A DNA stretch of 64,000 nucleotides from Flavivirga aquimarina (GTDB lineage Bacteria > Bacteroidota > Bacteroidia > Flavobacteriales > Flavobacteriaceae), in assembly GCF_030540835.1 (NCBI RefSeq), contig NZ_JAUOEK010000120.1, positions 62,001 through 126,000 on the forward strand, in the 5' to 3' direction. Positions 35,709-44,794 of this stretch are shown here, piece by piece. The notes under the pieces were generated by a model. It was not told the DNA's origin. It worked only from the letters and a program-made list of their open reading frames with translations, and did no database searches. Each line of letters starts with the position of its first letter. The first letter of the stretch is position 1. A program made the translations under genes and the position numbers.

Positions 35709-36581
35709 TTACACACTTAATTTACGTCCATATTTGCCATTTCCAGGCTCTAAATTCATTTTCAACCTAAACTCTTTTGAAGTCATTACTTCTCTATCAT
35801 TTGCATTGGCTATAACATGAATTCTTTTAAGCAAGTCTGAATTTGTGGCTAATTTTGTTCTTGCATTATCATACCAAATATTATCTTCAATTCCAACCCG
35901 TACACCTCCTCCAATAGCCAGAGAAAGCGAATTCATCATTAGTTGTGCATTACCTATTCCTGCTAAACTAAAAAATGAATCTTTTGGAAGATCATTTATC
36001 ATAACGCCTGTATGTAAAAGGTTTGCCTGAGAACAAGCTATATTTCCAAATAAAAGATTAAAATAGTATGGTGGTTTAATCAATTCTTTTTTTTCTAAAT
36101 ACTTTGCATAGTTAATCATCCCTATATCAAATGCTTCAAGCTCCGGAACGATCCCTTTTTGTTGCATTATTGTAGCTAGATTTGTAATCATATCTGGAGC
36201 ATTAATACTGGCTGTTTTATTAAAATTAAGAGAGCTTAACGTTAAGCTTCCCATATCTGGTTTTAAATCACCATCCAATAATAATGGATCACTTCTTTGG
36301 TCCAGTTCTCCAAAATTCCTACCACTTAACGATACACATAAAACCAATTCGGGAGCATATTTTCGGATACCTTCTATAATTTTAGCATATATGTCTTTTT
36401 TATACGTTGGAACACCTGACTTTGGGTCGCGAGCATGTAAATGCACCATTGTAATTCCTATTTCGAAAGCTTTATGTACATCTTCCACAATCTCAGAAAC
36501 ACTTATTGGCACATAAGAAGACATCTCCTTAGTAGGAATCATACCTGTAGGTGTAAAATTTAAAATAAAGTTACTGTTCAT
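35709..36581 (-). CDS. BKACE family enzyme (beta-keto acid cleavage, DUF849)
   Basis: A 290-residue TIM-barrel enzyme of the 3-keto-5-aminohexanoate cleavage family. These enzymes condense a beta-keto acid with acetyl-CoA, giving acetoacetate and a CoA ester. The zinc site is visible: VHLHARDP (His47, His49) and Glu232 in VRVGIEDNIWYD. LCVSLSGRNF and GSLTLSSLNF match the keto-acid pocket. The family covers many substrates, so the lysine-fermentation name should not be assumed; no other lysine-fermentation genes are nearby. Confidence 0.88.
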   Translation of the reverse strand: MNSNFILNFTPTGMIPTKEMSSYVPISVSEIVEDVHKAFEIGITMVHLHARDPKSGVPTYKKDIYAKIIEGIRKYAPELVLCVSLSGRNFGELDQRSDPLLLDGDLKPDMGSLTLSSLNFNKTASINAPDMITNLATIMQQKGIVPELEAFDIGMINYAKYLEKKELIKPPYYFNLLFGNIACSQANLLHTGVMINDLPKDSFFSLAGIGNAQLMMNSLSLAIGGGVRVGIEDNIWYDNARTKLATNSDLLKRIHVIANANDREVMTSKEFRLKMNLEPGNGKYGRKLSV

Positions 36582-36647
36582 CTTTATAAAATTGGAATTG
36601 CTTTAATGAAGGGTTTATATTGGTAACAATATATTACATATGAACTG

Positions 36648-38972
36648 CTACCCTCTAACTTTTTCGGTTAAAATACTATAAACCAGTTTTTTGGTAGCTT
36701 TTTGCCCATTTACTTTGGTTCTCACCTCTTCAAAAGTCATTTTAAAATCACACCCCAATTTATAATCACTACAGCCATAAGCTGTTTTTCCTTTTATAAC
36801 TGTTCCTTTTTTGCATTTCGGGCATATTAAATTATCAGGTGTCTCTTTCCTGTCTACCGACAAGGCTGGGTCTACATTTTTCTTTGGTTCTAGCTTTAGT
36901 TTGAAATCATCGTTAAACCGAAGCAAACCTTCTACAGTTCCTTCATTTGTTTTGAAACCTTTTAAGTTTACTGTAGATCCTTTTTGAAGTAGTCTTATAA
37001 ATTGCTTTTCAGATATTTTTTTTCCACTAAAACTAAAAGGCATCACAAAATCGCAACCAGATTTAAACCCACTGCACCCATAAGCTGTTTTCCCTTTTAA
37101 AAGCTGTGCTTTTTTACACTTTGGACAAACCTCTGCTGTAATACCTGCTTGTTTTTTGCCTGATGCTTTTGCCTCGCGTTTTTTAACTGTAGTTTCATAC
37201 GATATATTGGCACGCTTCGTTTCACTTCGTACCTCATACACCAAAGCATCAACCATTCGTTTCATATTTTTTATAAAAGTACCTGCACTATACTTACCTT
37301 TTTCTATATCTTTTAACTGCTTTTCCCAAGACCCTGTAAGTTCTGCCGATTTTAATAATTTGTTTTGAATGGTATCAATCAATTGAATACCAGTTTCTGT
37401 TGGCAACACTTGTTTTTTGTTACGCTTTATATATTTTCTTTTAAAAAGTGTTTCAATAATATTGGCTCGTGTGGAAGGTCTTCCTATACCGTTTTCTTTC
37501 ATTAAATCTCTTAACTCATCATCATCGACCTGTTTTCCAGCTGTCTCCATAGCCCTTAATAACGAGGCTTCTGTATATTGATTAGGTGGTTTGGTCTCTT
37601 TTTCTAAAAACGAAGGTTCATGTGCTCCTTTTTCGCCTTTTGTAAATGCAGGTAATAATTTGTCACTATTTGTCATACTGGGCGCAGCCGAAGTATCAAA
37701 GACAATACGCCATCCTTTTTCTAAAATTTCTTTGCCTTTTGTTTTAAAAGAGACATCTGCTGCCTTACCAACTACTGTAGTATTAGCCACCAGACAATCA
37801 TCATAAAAAACGGCTATAAAACGCTTTACTATAATATCGTAAACCTGTTGCTGATTATATTGCAAATTAATTTGAACTCCTGTTGGTATAATAGCGTGGT
37901 GATCGGTGACTTTTTTATCGTTAAAAACTTTAGTAGACTTTCTTATTTTTTTCCCTAGAAGCGGTTGTGTCAATTTTGAATAATTCGTCAGTTTTTGAAG
38001 AATACCAGGCACTTTAGGATACACGTCATTAGGTAAAAAAGTGGTATCTACTCTAGGGTAAGTCACAACCTTTTGCTCATATAGTTTCTGAACAATCTTA
38101 AGTGTTTCATCTGCCGAAAATCCAAACTTGGTGTTACAATATACTTGCAACCCAGTTAAATCAAAAAGCTTTGGGGCATATTCCTTACCTTTTTTCTTTG
38201 TAATGGAGACTATTTCAAACTCGCTTTCTTTTACTTTATTAGCTAGCGCTTCTCCATCTTCTTTTTTAAGGAATCGCCCTTCTTCATAGCTAAATAAGGT
38301 TTCTCGATATAACGTTTGTAATTCCCAATAAGGTTGTGGCTTAAAGTTTTCTATTTCTTTAAACCGGGTAACAACCATTGCTAATGTTGGTGTTTGTACT
38401 CGACCAACGGACAATACTTGTTTATAACCACCATGTTTTACTGTATATAATCGGGTAGCGTTCATCCCTAATAACCAATCGCCAATAGCTCTGGAAAAAC
38501 CTGCATAATATAAATTATCGTAATCTATTGCCGGTTTCAGGTTATCGAACCCTTCTTTAATAGCTTCAGTGGTTAATGATGAAATCCACAAGCGTTCCAC
38601 TTTACCTTTGTAATTAGCTTCATTCATCACCCAACGCTGAATGAGTTCTCCTTCCTGCCCAGCATCCCCACAGTTTATAACGACTTCCGCTTTATCAAAT
38701 AAACTCTTTACAATGTTGAATTGCTTTTGTATTCCTGAGTTTGAAACTACTTTGGTTTCAAATTTTTCGGGCAACATGGGGAGGTTGTTTAAATCCCAAC
38801 TTTTCCAATAAGGTTTGTAATCGTTAGGTTCTTTCAAGGTACATAAATGTCCAAAAGTATAAGTAACAGCATAACCGTTGCCTTCGTAATAGCCATCACG
38901 TTTATTATTAGCTCCTAATACAGAAGCTATCTCACGTGCTACACTCGGTTTTTCGGCAATACAGACTTTCAT
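36648..38972 (-). CDS. topB: DNA topoisomerase III
   Basis: A 774-residue type IA topoisomerase. The Toprim domain (1-135) has CIAEKPSVAREIASVLG and NCGDAGQEGELIQRWV. The central fold has the active-site Tyr305 in EQKVVTYPRVDTTFL, FSRAIGDWLLGMNATRLY and ENGIGRPSTRANIIETL. The C-terminus carries two zinc-ribbon modules, each CPKCKK...GKTAYGCS...GCDF, typical of the Topo III group in Bacteroidota, where they are often linked to mobile elements. It stands alone here with no transfer genes around, so it may be chromosomal housekeeping or an old acquisition. Confidence 0.95.
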   Translation of the reverse strand: MKVCIAEKPSVAREIASVLGANNKRDGYYEGNGYAVTYTFGHLCTLKEPNDYKPYWKSWDLNNLPMLPEKFETKVVSNSGIQKQFNIVKSLFDKAEVVINCGDAGQEGELIQRWVMNEANYKGKVERLWISSLTTEAIKEGFDNLKPAIDYDNLYYAGFSRAIGDWLLGMNATRLYTVKHGGYKQVLSVGRVQTPTLAMVVTRFKEIENFKPQPYWELQTLYRETLFSYEEGRFLKKEDGEALANKVKESEFEIVSITKKKGKEYAPKLFDLTGLQVYCNTKFGFSADETLKIVQKLYEQKVVTYPRVDTTFLPNDVYPKVPGILQKLTNYSKLTQPLLGKKIRKSTKVFNDKKVTDHHAIIPTGVQINLQYNQQQVYDIIVKRFIAVFYDDCLVANTTVVGKAADVSFKTKGKEILEKGWRIVFDTSAAPSMTNSDKLLPAFTKGEKGAHEPSFLEKETKPPNQYTEASLLRAMETAGKQVDDDELRDLMKENGIGRPSTRANIIETLFKRKYIKRNKKQVLPTETGIQLIDTIQNKLLKSAELTGSWEKQLKDIEKGKYSAGTFIKNMKRMVDALVYEVRSETKRANISYETTVKKREAKASGKKQAGITAEVCPKCKKAQLLKGKTAYGCSGFKSGCDFVMPFSFSGKKISEKQFIRLLQKGSTVNLKGFKTNEGTVEGLLRFNDDFKLKLEPKKNVDPALSVDRKETPDNLICPKCKKGTVIKGKTAYGCSDYKLGCDFKMTFEEVRTKVNGQKATKKLVYSILTEKVRG

Positions 38973-39375
38973 GTACTAATATTTATCTTTTTATAAGGTT
39001 AAAGGTTATATGTAACATTTATTTAATCTTCATTATACTTGATTAAACATTCAATCATAAATGTTTCACTTACTTCTTTAAAATTGTAAAATGCAAAATA
39101 GGAATTTTGATATGTTTATCGAAAGAGATTTATTAGGAGTTATTAACTTATACTTTAAAAAAGAGTCATTTTTTTAAAAATTTTCGTAAAAACAAACTAT
39201 AAATGAAGTTAAAAAGCTGCTGTTATAGCTAAAAAAACTACAAACATTTCTTTCTTTTAAAAATGTTTTGTAAGAAATGGTTTTTGATTAATTGCATTTC
39301 ATCTAATAATTACGTCCACCCAACGAATTTTACTTACTTTTCGCTTTCAAATTAGTTGATGTTAAGACATTTAAA
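38973..39375. other. AT-rich divergent intergenic region (topB / fibrinogen-like gene)
   Basis: No gene is seen in these 403 bases. Around 39243-39285 the sequence can form two mutually exclusive 8-bp pairings (AAACATTT with AAATGTTT, or CATTTCTT with AAGAAATG), which may be chance in AT-rich DNA. Promoters for both flanking genes must be here, but I found no clean TAnnTTTG. Confidence 0.35.
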
Positions 39376-40524
39376 ATGAAAAAAATTGTGCCCCTACTTA
39401 CTATAATCCTATTATGCCTTAGTTATTATAGTTTCTCTCAAGTCGGTATTGGAACTACAAATCCAGACCCTTCTTCCATTTTAGAAATTGAATCACAAAC
39501 ACAGGGTTTCTTACCTCCAAGAATGACTCAAGCAGAAAGAGATTTAATTGCTTCTCCTGCCGAAGGTTTGTTTGTTTATAACACAGATAGTCATTGTTTT
39601 CAATATTATAATGGTACAACCTGGTCTGGGTGTTTAGGTGAAGTTCAATTAAATAAATTAAATTGTGGAGCTATATCTGCCAACGGTATATATTTTACTG
39701 GAGCTTCATTAACAGCAAGTAATACTATAAGTATAGAGGTTGTAGTGAATACATTGGACACTTATACAATATCTACAAATACGGTGAATGGTTATAGTTT
39801 TTCTGCTTCTGGAGCATTCCCAACCATTGGACTTAACACTATAACACTTAGTGGTACTGGCACACCAATTGCGACACAAACGGATACATTTACAATAGAT
39901 TTTGTTGGCACTGGCTTTACTTGTAATGTAGATGTTAATGTATTAGCTACACCATTAGCAAATTGTTTAGAGTATTTAAATACAGGGTCATCTACAAGCG
40001 GCATATATACCATCGATCCCGATGGCGTTGGAGGAAGTGCGCCTTATGACTGCTATTGCGATATGACTAATGATGGAGGTGGTTGGACTTTAGTATTTGT
40101 TCATGATACATCTGGTGGTTACTGGTCTGGCGATGTAGAAGCGAGTGAACATAATATGGCTTCTCCTAGTTTAACAACTACAAAATATTCTATTTTAAGT
40201 AGATTAGATGATATAAAAAGTAATGCTGCTTATGAATTTAGACTACATTACCCTACATCTGGCTTAACAAATCACTGGAGTCAAACATTTGACCCAAGAA
40301 GTGGTAGTTCTCCCACTAGACCCGTAGCAGGTTATACAGCCATAAGTATAAGCATGACAAGTAGTTTATGGGGTGGCCTTGAAAATTCTGGTAGTAATAC
40401 ATACTTAGATGGTTCTGTAAACAGTGGTAACTGGTTTTATTCCATTGGAAGTATAAATTCATGGGGAGGAGGTATTCCAGGATCAGGTTCTGCAGTAAGT
40501 AGCGTACAGCTTTTTATTAGGTAA
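39376..40524 (+). CDS. Secreted protein with fibrinogen-like C-terminal domain
   Basis: A 382-residue exported protein with a signal peptide (about 1-21) and the Bacteroidota surface-protein segment VGIGTTNPDPSSILEIESQT and GFLPPRMTQAERDLI, ending in FQYYNGTTWSGC (about 22-92). Two beta segments follow with TFTIDFVGTGFTCNVDV. From about residue 196 there is a fibrinogen-like fold (CLEYLNTGSSTSGIYTIDPD, YDCYCDMTNDGGGWTLVF). The domain binds glycans or proteins in animals. No T9SS sorting domain is seen at the C-terminus. It stands alone on the plus strand. Confidence 0.82.
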   Translation: MKKIVPLLTIILLCLSYYSFSQVGIGTTNPDPSSILEIESQTQGFLPPRMTQAERDLIASPAEGLFVYNTDSHCFQYYNGTTWSGCLGEVQLNKLNCGAISANGIYFTGASLTASNTISIEVVVNTLDTYTISTNTVNGYSFSASGAFPTIGLNTITLSGTGTPIATQTDTFTIDFVGTGFTCNVDVNVLATPLANCLEYLNTGSSTSGIYTIDPDGVGGSAPYDCYCDMTNDGGGWTLVFVHDTSGGYWSGDVEASEHNMASPSLTTTKYSILSRLDDIKSNAAYEFRLHYPTSGLTNHWSQTFDPRSGSSPTRPVAGYTAISISMTSSLWGGLENSGSNTYLDGSVNSGNWFYSIGSINSWGGGIPGSGSAVSSVQLFIR

Positions 40525-40657
40525 AATTTAGTATATACTATTTAATTTTCTGAAAATACTTTTATTTGGTACTTACTTAAAAGTCCTGAAACTTGGGGTC
40601 ATAAAAAATTTCTGTAGAGTCAACAACGATTTATTAAAAAATTAAAACAGCATTTAA

Positions 40658-41674
40658 TCAAGACTCTTCCAAAATCTCAATTTGTTTTATTATTTCGTTT
40701 TCGGTAATCGGATAATCTTTTCCATTTTTAATAGCTTGATAAACATCATCAAATAAGTTCATATAGGATGATTTTATAGCCACTATCTTTTCATGCGTTT
40801 TTTCTCCATCGGGAGAAACTACTGTAAGAACACCTTCTTTATTAGGTTTTTCAATTCCAAAAAATGAATCATTAGGATTCATACCTTTCATTAACTGTTC
40901 TTCTTGTATATCGGTACGCTGTTTTACATAAGATCCTTTTGTACCGTGTATTATAAAAGCCGGTTGAGGATTGGCTACCAATAAGCTTAATGTAATAAAC
41001 ACTTGTAATCCTTCTGGGTATTCTAAGTGAAATTGTGCATAATCATCTATTTGAGTATTGGGTCTAAAATATCCTATCTTTTTAGACCACTTTAAAGGCA
41101 TTCCAAACAAAGAAATGGCAGCGTCTAAAACATGCGGCCCTAAATTATATGAAATACCATTACCTGGTATCGCCGATTCTCTTAGTTTATTGGGGCTTAA
41201 TTCTAAAATATACCTATCATAACGAAAATGTGCTTCTATTAACTTGCCTAACTTTCCGGAATCTACGATGTTTTTAACGGAAAGATAGTCACTGTCGTAA
41301 CGCCTATTTTGATATGGTAAAATTAAACGGTTATATTTTTTTGCTTCTGCAAATAATGTCTTTGCTTCTATAGAAGTAACAGTAAAAGGTTTTTCAACTA
41401 AAATATGCTTATTTGTCTGTAGTGCTTTAAGGGCAAACTCATAATGAGTCGCATTTGGGGTATTGATAACGATTAGTTCAATATCATCATCTTCTAAAAG
41501 CGCATCAACAGAATCATAACTTTTAACGTTTGGATACTTAAGGTGTGCTTTCTTTTTAGTTCTTTCCACTACAGCCGTAAATTGAAATGCGCTATGTGCC
41601 TCTAAAAAAGGAGCATGAAAAAGCTCGCCCGACTTACCAAAAGATAAAACACCCGTTTTTATAATGGCTTCCAT
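40658..41674 (-). CDS. Gfo/Idh/MocA family oxidoreductase
   Basis: A 338-residue NAD(P)-dependent sugar or polyol dehydrogenase-type protein. The Rossmann start GVLSFGKSGELFHAPFL is that of the YhhX/YdgJ-like subgroup. INTPNATHYEFALKAL and the conserved EKP in KHILVEKPFTVT follow. The C-terminal alpha/beta domain has YNLGPHVLDAAISLFG, with the conserved His. The substrate is unknown. It follows the PlsC gene's upstream neighbour on the same strand by 21 nt (the acyltransferase is transcribed first). Confidence 0.9.
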   Translation of the reverse strand: MEAIIKTGVLSFGKSGELFHAPFLEAHSAFQFTAVVERTKKKAHLKYPNVKSYDSVDALLEDDDIELIVINTPNATHYEFALKALQTNKHILVEKPFTVTSIEAKTLFAEAKKYNRLILPYQNRRYDSDYLSVKNIVDSGKLGKLIEAHFRYDRYILELSPNKLRESAIPGNGISYNLGPHVLDAAISLFGMPLKWSKKIGYFRPNTQIDDYAQFHLEYPEGLQVFITLSLLVANPQPAFIIHGTKGSYVKQRTDIQEEQLMKGMNPNDSFFGIEKPNKEGVLTVVSPDGEKTHEKIVAIKSSYMNLFDDVYQAIKNGKDYPITENEIIKQIEILEES

Positions 41675-41695
41675 GAAATAAATTTAAAAAAAGAA

Positions 41696-42493
41696 TTACC
41701 ACTCTCGTTTTTTATTGAGTTCTTCGAGAGCTTCTAATTCTTTTTGAGGTATTACTTTTAAAAAAGATGGATGTTGCTCGATAGCATATTCTATTCTTTT
41801 TACAATCTCATCTGTCGTTTCATTATCGTAATCAATCTCTAAAGGTGCTTTAATCTCAAAAGATTGCAATATGTTTTTCTTTTTAATACGCAACCCTTTT
41901 TTATCGAAAGAACGTCTAAACCCATCAATAACAATTGGTACTACAATAGGTTTGTATCGCTTAATAATGTGAGCTGTTCCTTTTCTTATGGGCTTGAAAG
42001 GGGTTGTTGTTCCTTGAGGAAAAGTAATAACCCAACCGTCGTCTAAAGCCTTACCTATGTTAGAAATATCACTCATCTTAACTTGTCTATTTACATCTTG
42101 CCCTTCAGACCTCCACGTACGTTCAATGCTAATAGACCCAACGTAAGCTAATATTTTTGGTAATAACCCCGCTTTCATAGTTTCTTTAGCAGCAACATAA
42201 TAGATATTTAACTTAGGATGCCACAAATACCCAACATTTTTTATAGAGTCTACACGTCCACTTAAACTGGCATTAAAAACATGAAACATAGATACTACAT
42301 CTGCAAAATAAGTCTGATGGTTTGAAATAAATAATACATTGGTATCTGGTAGGTTTTTTATGATTTCGGAGCCTTCTATTTGCAACTCATTAAATCCTCT
42401 AAAACGTCTATGGGTTAACGCTCCTAAAATTCTAATAAGCCACTTTTTTAAAAATAATATATGTCCAAATGGATTTCTCTTAAACAGTCCCAT
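41696..42493 (-). CDS. 1-acyl-glycerol-3-phosphate acyltransferase-like (PlsC family)
   Basis: A 265-residue membrane-associated acyltransferase of phospholipid synthesis or lysolipid recycling. Motif I is ISNHQTYFADVVSMF. The gap between His and Asp is five residues rather than the usual four, a variant I recall from this clade. Motif III-like FPQGTTTPFKPIRKG and PIVVPIVIDGFRRSF follow. A -7-like TACTTTTG lies at 42531-42524 upstream. It precedes the oxidoreductase gene by 21 nt. Confidence 0.88.
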   Translation of the reverse strand: MGLFKRNPFGHILFLKKWLIRILGALTHRRFRGFNELQIEGSEIIKNLPDTNVLFISNHQTYFADVVSMFHVFNASLSGRVDSIKNVGYLWHPKLNIYYVAAKETMKAGLLPKILAYVGSISIERTWRSEGQDVNRQVKMSDISNIGKALDDGWVITFPQGTTTPFKPIRKGTAHIIKRYKPIVVPIVIDGFRRSFDKKGLRIKKKNILQSFEIKAPLEIDYDNETTDEIVKRIEYAIEQHPSFLKVIPQKELEALEELNKKREW

Positions 42494-42545
42494 AAATCAC
42501 GCGTCAAAATTGGTTAGTTATTGCAAAAGTAACAAATCTATTAAA

Positions 42546-43187
42546 TTACATAGATAGTTTTAACAAGTCTTTAATTTCACTTAGTATCATGGCAGTAGCT
42601 CCCCAAACAACATGCTCGTTTAATTTAAATGCGGGCACCTCAACTTCTTTACCGTACGATGTTGATACTTCTTTAGTTATCAATATGTTATCATCTAAAA
42701 AATGTTCTAAATCAATTTCAATAGTAGCTTCCACCTCATCATCCTGTTTAATAAAGTTTGGTGTACTTTTAGCTACCCCAAAAAAGGGTTGTACATAAAA
42801 ATTACTGGGTGGGATATAAACTTGGGATAGTTTTCGAATAATTTCTATGGCATCTATGGGTACCCCTACTTCTTCAAACGTCTCTCTTACTGCGGTAGCT
42901 TCTAATGATTTATCTCCTTTTTCCAGCTTCCCACCGGGAAATGCCACTTGTGCAGAATGCACACCATTATATGTTTTTCTTAAAATTAGAATCAGTTTCG
43001 TCTGTTTATTTATATCGGGATAAAACAACGCCAATACCCCAGCTCTTTTTGCATTTTTTATGGCCTCTTGTTGTTTTTTCATAAGCGCTCTGCGAAAAGG
43101 AGGAACCATTTTAAAGTGAGACGATTCGGATGGAAGTGGTATATTCTTTACTTTTGAAACTAATTTTAAAAATTTATCAAAATTCAT
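42546..43187 (-). CDS. NUDIX hydrolase, CoA pyrophosphatase type
   Basis: A 213-residue protein. I start at the ATG at 43187 (MNFDKFLKLVSKVKNIPLPS); the frame is open farther upstream but that part overlaps the divergent lipoprotein gene and looks non-coding. The family hallmarks are LILILRKTYNGVHSAQVAFP, then GGKLEKGDKSLEATAVRETF followed by EEVG, where Asp replaces the first Nudix Glu as usual in the UPF0035 CoA group. It probably hydrolyses CoA or acyl-CoA to phosphopantetheine and 3',5'-ADP. Its start codon is only 4 nt from that of the divergent gene. Confidence 0.9.
   Translation of the reverse strand: MNFDKFLKLVSKVKNIPLPSESSHFKMVPPFRRALMKKQQEAIKNAKRAGVLALFYPDINKQTKLILILRKTYNGVHSAQVAFPGGKLEKGDKSLEATAVRETFEEVGVPIDAIEIIRKLSQVYIPPSNFYVQPFFGVAKSTPNFIKQDDEVEATIEIDLEHFLDDNILITKEVSTSYGKEVEVPAFKLNEHVVWGATAMILSEIKDLLKLSM
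43149..43156 (+). promoter_or_regulatory. -7 element of the cyclophilin gene inside the NUDIX gene
   Basis: TACTTTTG matches TAnnTTTG and lies 36 nt before the cyclophilin ATG at 43192, inside the 5' coding region of the divergent NUDIX gene. No -33 TTG is found at the right spacing. Confidence 0.4.
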
Positions 43188-43191
43188 ATTT

Positions 43192-43896
43192 ATGAAGCCC
43201 GTATTTTTTTTGTGTATATTTTTTTTATTTCTGAGTTGTGAAGATAAACAAACTAAAAAGAAAATTGTTCCCGAAACTACAGTCACAAAAAAGAAAAAAA
43301 AAGCCATTAAAATAGATACTGTTAAAGCACCAGAAAGGGAATTCCCTAAGTTAAATTCAAAAAGTGCTATGGCCTTTTTTCTGGAGTACGACAAACAACA
43401 TAAAGAAAACAAAGTACGTATCACTACAGATTTTGGTTCTTTTGATATTTTGCTATATAACGAAACAAAGTTTCATCGCTCCAACTTTATTTTCTTAACT
43501 AAGCAGAAATATTTTAATGATACACAATTTTATAGAGTTATTAATAATTATATAGTACAAGCCGGGAATAGTGATGACAAAAAAACGTCTAGAAAGCGTG
43601 CTCACATAGGGAGATACTTACTGCCACCAGATACAAAACGAGGTTTTAAACATCATAGGGGTGCTGTTTCTATGCCTAGCAGCGAAATTAACAATCCATA
43701 TAAGTTAGCTTCTCCTTTTGAGTTTTTTATTGTACAACAAAAAGGCGGTGCTCATTTTTTAGATGGCGATTATACTATTTTTGGCAAAGTAGTTAGAGGC
43801 ATGAGTGTTATAGACAAAATTGCTGCTGTTGAAACCGATGCCGGTGATTGGCCTGATAAAAATATTTATATTAGAAATGTGGAGATTATTGAATAA
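43192..43896 (+). CDS. Peptidylprolyl isomerase lipoprotein (cyclophilin type)
   Basis: A 234-residue lipoprotein. The signal peptide FFLCIFFLFLSCEDKQ places the lipid on Cys16. A Lys-rich linker (KKKKKAIKIDTVKAPE) comes before the cyclophilin domain (about 75-234): ITTDFGSFDILLYNETKFHR, FNDTQFYRVINNYIVQAG, KHHRGAVSMPSS, FFIVQQKGGAHFLDGDYTIF and GKVVRGMSVIDKIA. It would catalyse proline isomerisation during folding in the periplasm. The 3' end is partly duplicated just downstream. Confidence 0.92.
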   Translation: MKPVFFLCIFFLFLSCEDKQTKKKIVPETTVTKKKKKAIKIDTVKAPEREFPKLNSKSAMAFFLEYDKQHKENKVRITTDFGSFDILLYNETKFHRSNFIFLTKQKYFNDTQFYRVINNYIVQAGNSDDKKTSRKRAHIGRYLLPPDTKRGFKHHRGAVSMPSSEINNPYKLASPFEFFIVQQKGGAHFLDGDYTIFGKVVRGMSVIDKIAAVETDAGDWPDKNIYIRNVEIIE

Positions 43897-44101
43897 GAAA
43901 ACCTCTTAATAATCTCGCTAAGGCACAAAGGCGCAAGTCTGACACTTTACTATTTATTTTCGTAGAGCAACAAAAGGTATGGATGTTTTTGATAAAATTG
44001 CTGATATTGTAGCTGATTATGGTGATTTTTATATAAAAAAATGTGGAGATTATTGAATTGGAAAACCTCTTAATAATCTCGCTGAGGCACAAAGGCGCAA
44101 A
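43797..44101 (+). repeat. Imperfect tandem duplication of the cyclophilin gene's 3' end and trailer
   Basis: The segment 43797-43936 (last 33 codons plus about 40 nt after the stop) reappears in degraded form at about 43973-44101, a period of about 164 nt. The second copy still encodes GMDVFDKIADIVADYGDF, where the gene has GMSVIDKIAAVETDAGDW. It also repeats AATGTGGAGATTATTGAA and AAAACCTCTTAATAATCTCG, with GAGGCACAAAGGCGCAA where the first copy has AAGGCACAAAGGCGCAA. The coding part has diverged more than the non-coding trailer. It is a pseudogene fragment. Confidence 0.85.
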
Positions 44102-44153
44102 GTGAAATGCTTTACTTTACTATTAACTTCCTATTTGAACACGGCACAGTTTC

Positions 44154-44181
44154 ACTGATTACTGATTACTGATTACTGATT
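44154..44181. repeat. Heptanucleotide tandem repeat (ACTGATT)4
   Basis: Four exact tandem copies of ACTGATT end 10 nt before the stop of the TRIC-family gene. On the minus strand the unit reads CAGTAAT, the same CAGTNNN type as the array at 49784-49838. Confidence 0.9.
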
Positions 44182-44191
44182 ACTAAATAAC

Positions 44192-44794
44192 TCATTCTTT
44201 ATAAACTGTTGGCAATGCTATTTTAAATTTTACTGCCAATAATCTAACTACAATCACAACAACTCCTGCTATTATAAAAACAATGTTATTTTTTATTGGA
44301 AGCTCACTTAATAAAAAATAGGTTATACCTCCAAGTATACAAGCGGTAGCATAAATCTCTTTTCTAAAAATAACCGGTATTTCATTACATAAAATATCAC
44401 GTATAACACCTCCGAAACTAGCTGTTATAGTTCCTAAAGCGATACAAATAATTGGATGTAGTTCGGCATTTAACCCTTTTTCAATTCCGACCAAGGTATA
44501 TAAACCTATACCAATGGTATCAAATAAAAACAGAGATGTTCTTAGGTAGTTAATTTTACTTCTAAAAAGGATAGCAAAAACAGCAGATGCAATAATAACA
44601 TAAGTAAACGTAATGTCTTTCATCCAACTTACAGGTGCATTACCTATTAGTAAGTCTCGAAGTGTCCCACCTCCAACTGCTGTAACAAATCCTATAATCA
44701 AGATTCCGAATAAATCCATTTTTTTATTAATGGCCACCAATACACCGGAAATAGCAAAAGCAATGGTTCCTAAAATATCTATAGCATAAAACAT
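44192..44794 (-). CDS. TRIC-family cation channel (UPF0126)
   Basis: A 200-residue membrane protein of about seven helices made of two homologous halves. The paired motifs are TAVGGGTLRDLLIGN (about 38-52) and TASFGGVIRDILCNE (about 123-137). These glycine-rich, Arg-Asp kinks are the hallmark of bacterial trimeric intracellular cation channels (YadS/UPF0126). It probably conducts monovalent cations across the inner membrane. It stands alone on the minus strand. Confidence 0.92.
   Translation of the reverse strand: MFYAIDILGTIAFAISGVLVAINKKMDLFGILIIGFVTAVGGGTLRDLLIGNAPVSWMKDITFTYVIIASAVFAILFRSKINYLRTSLFLFDTIGIGLYTLVGIEKGLNAELHPIICIALGTITASFGGVIRDILCNEIPVIFRKEIYATACILGGITYFLLSELPIKNNIVFIIAGVVVIVVRLLAVKFKIALPTVYKE

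Noticed and set aside
43188-43424. 79-codon upstream extension of the NUDIX gene
   Set aside because: It lies antisense to the start of the cyclophilin lipoprotein gene and does not resemble the NUDIX family.
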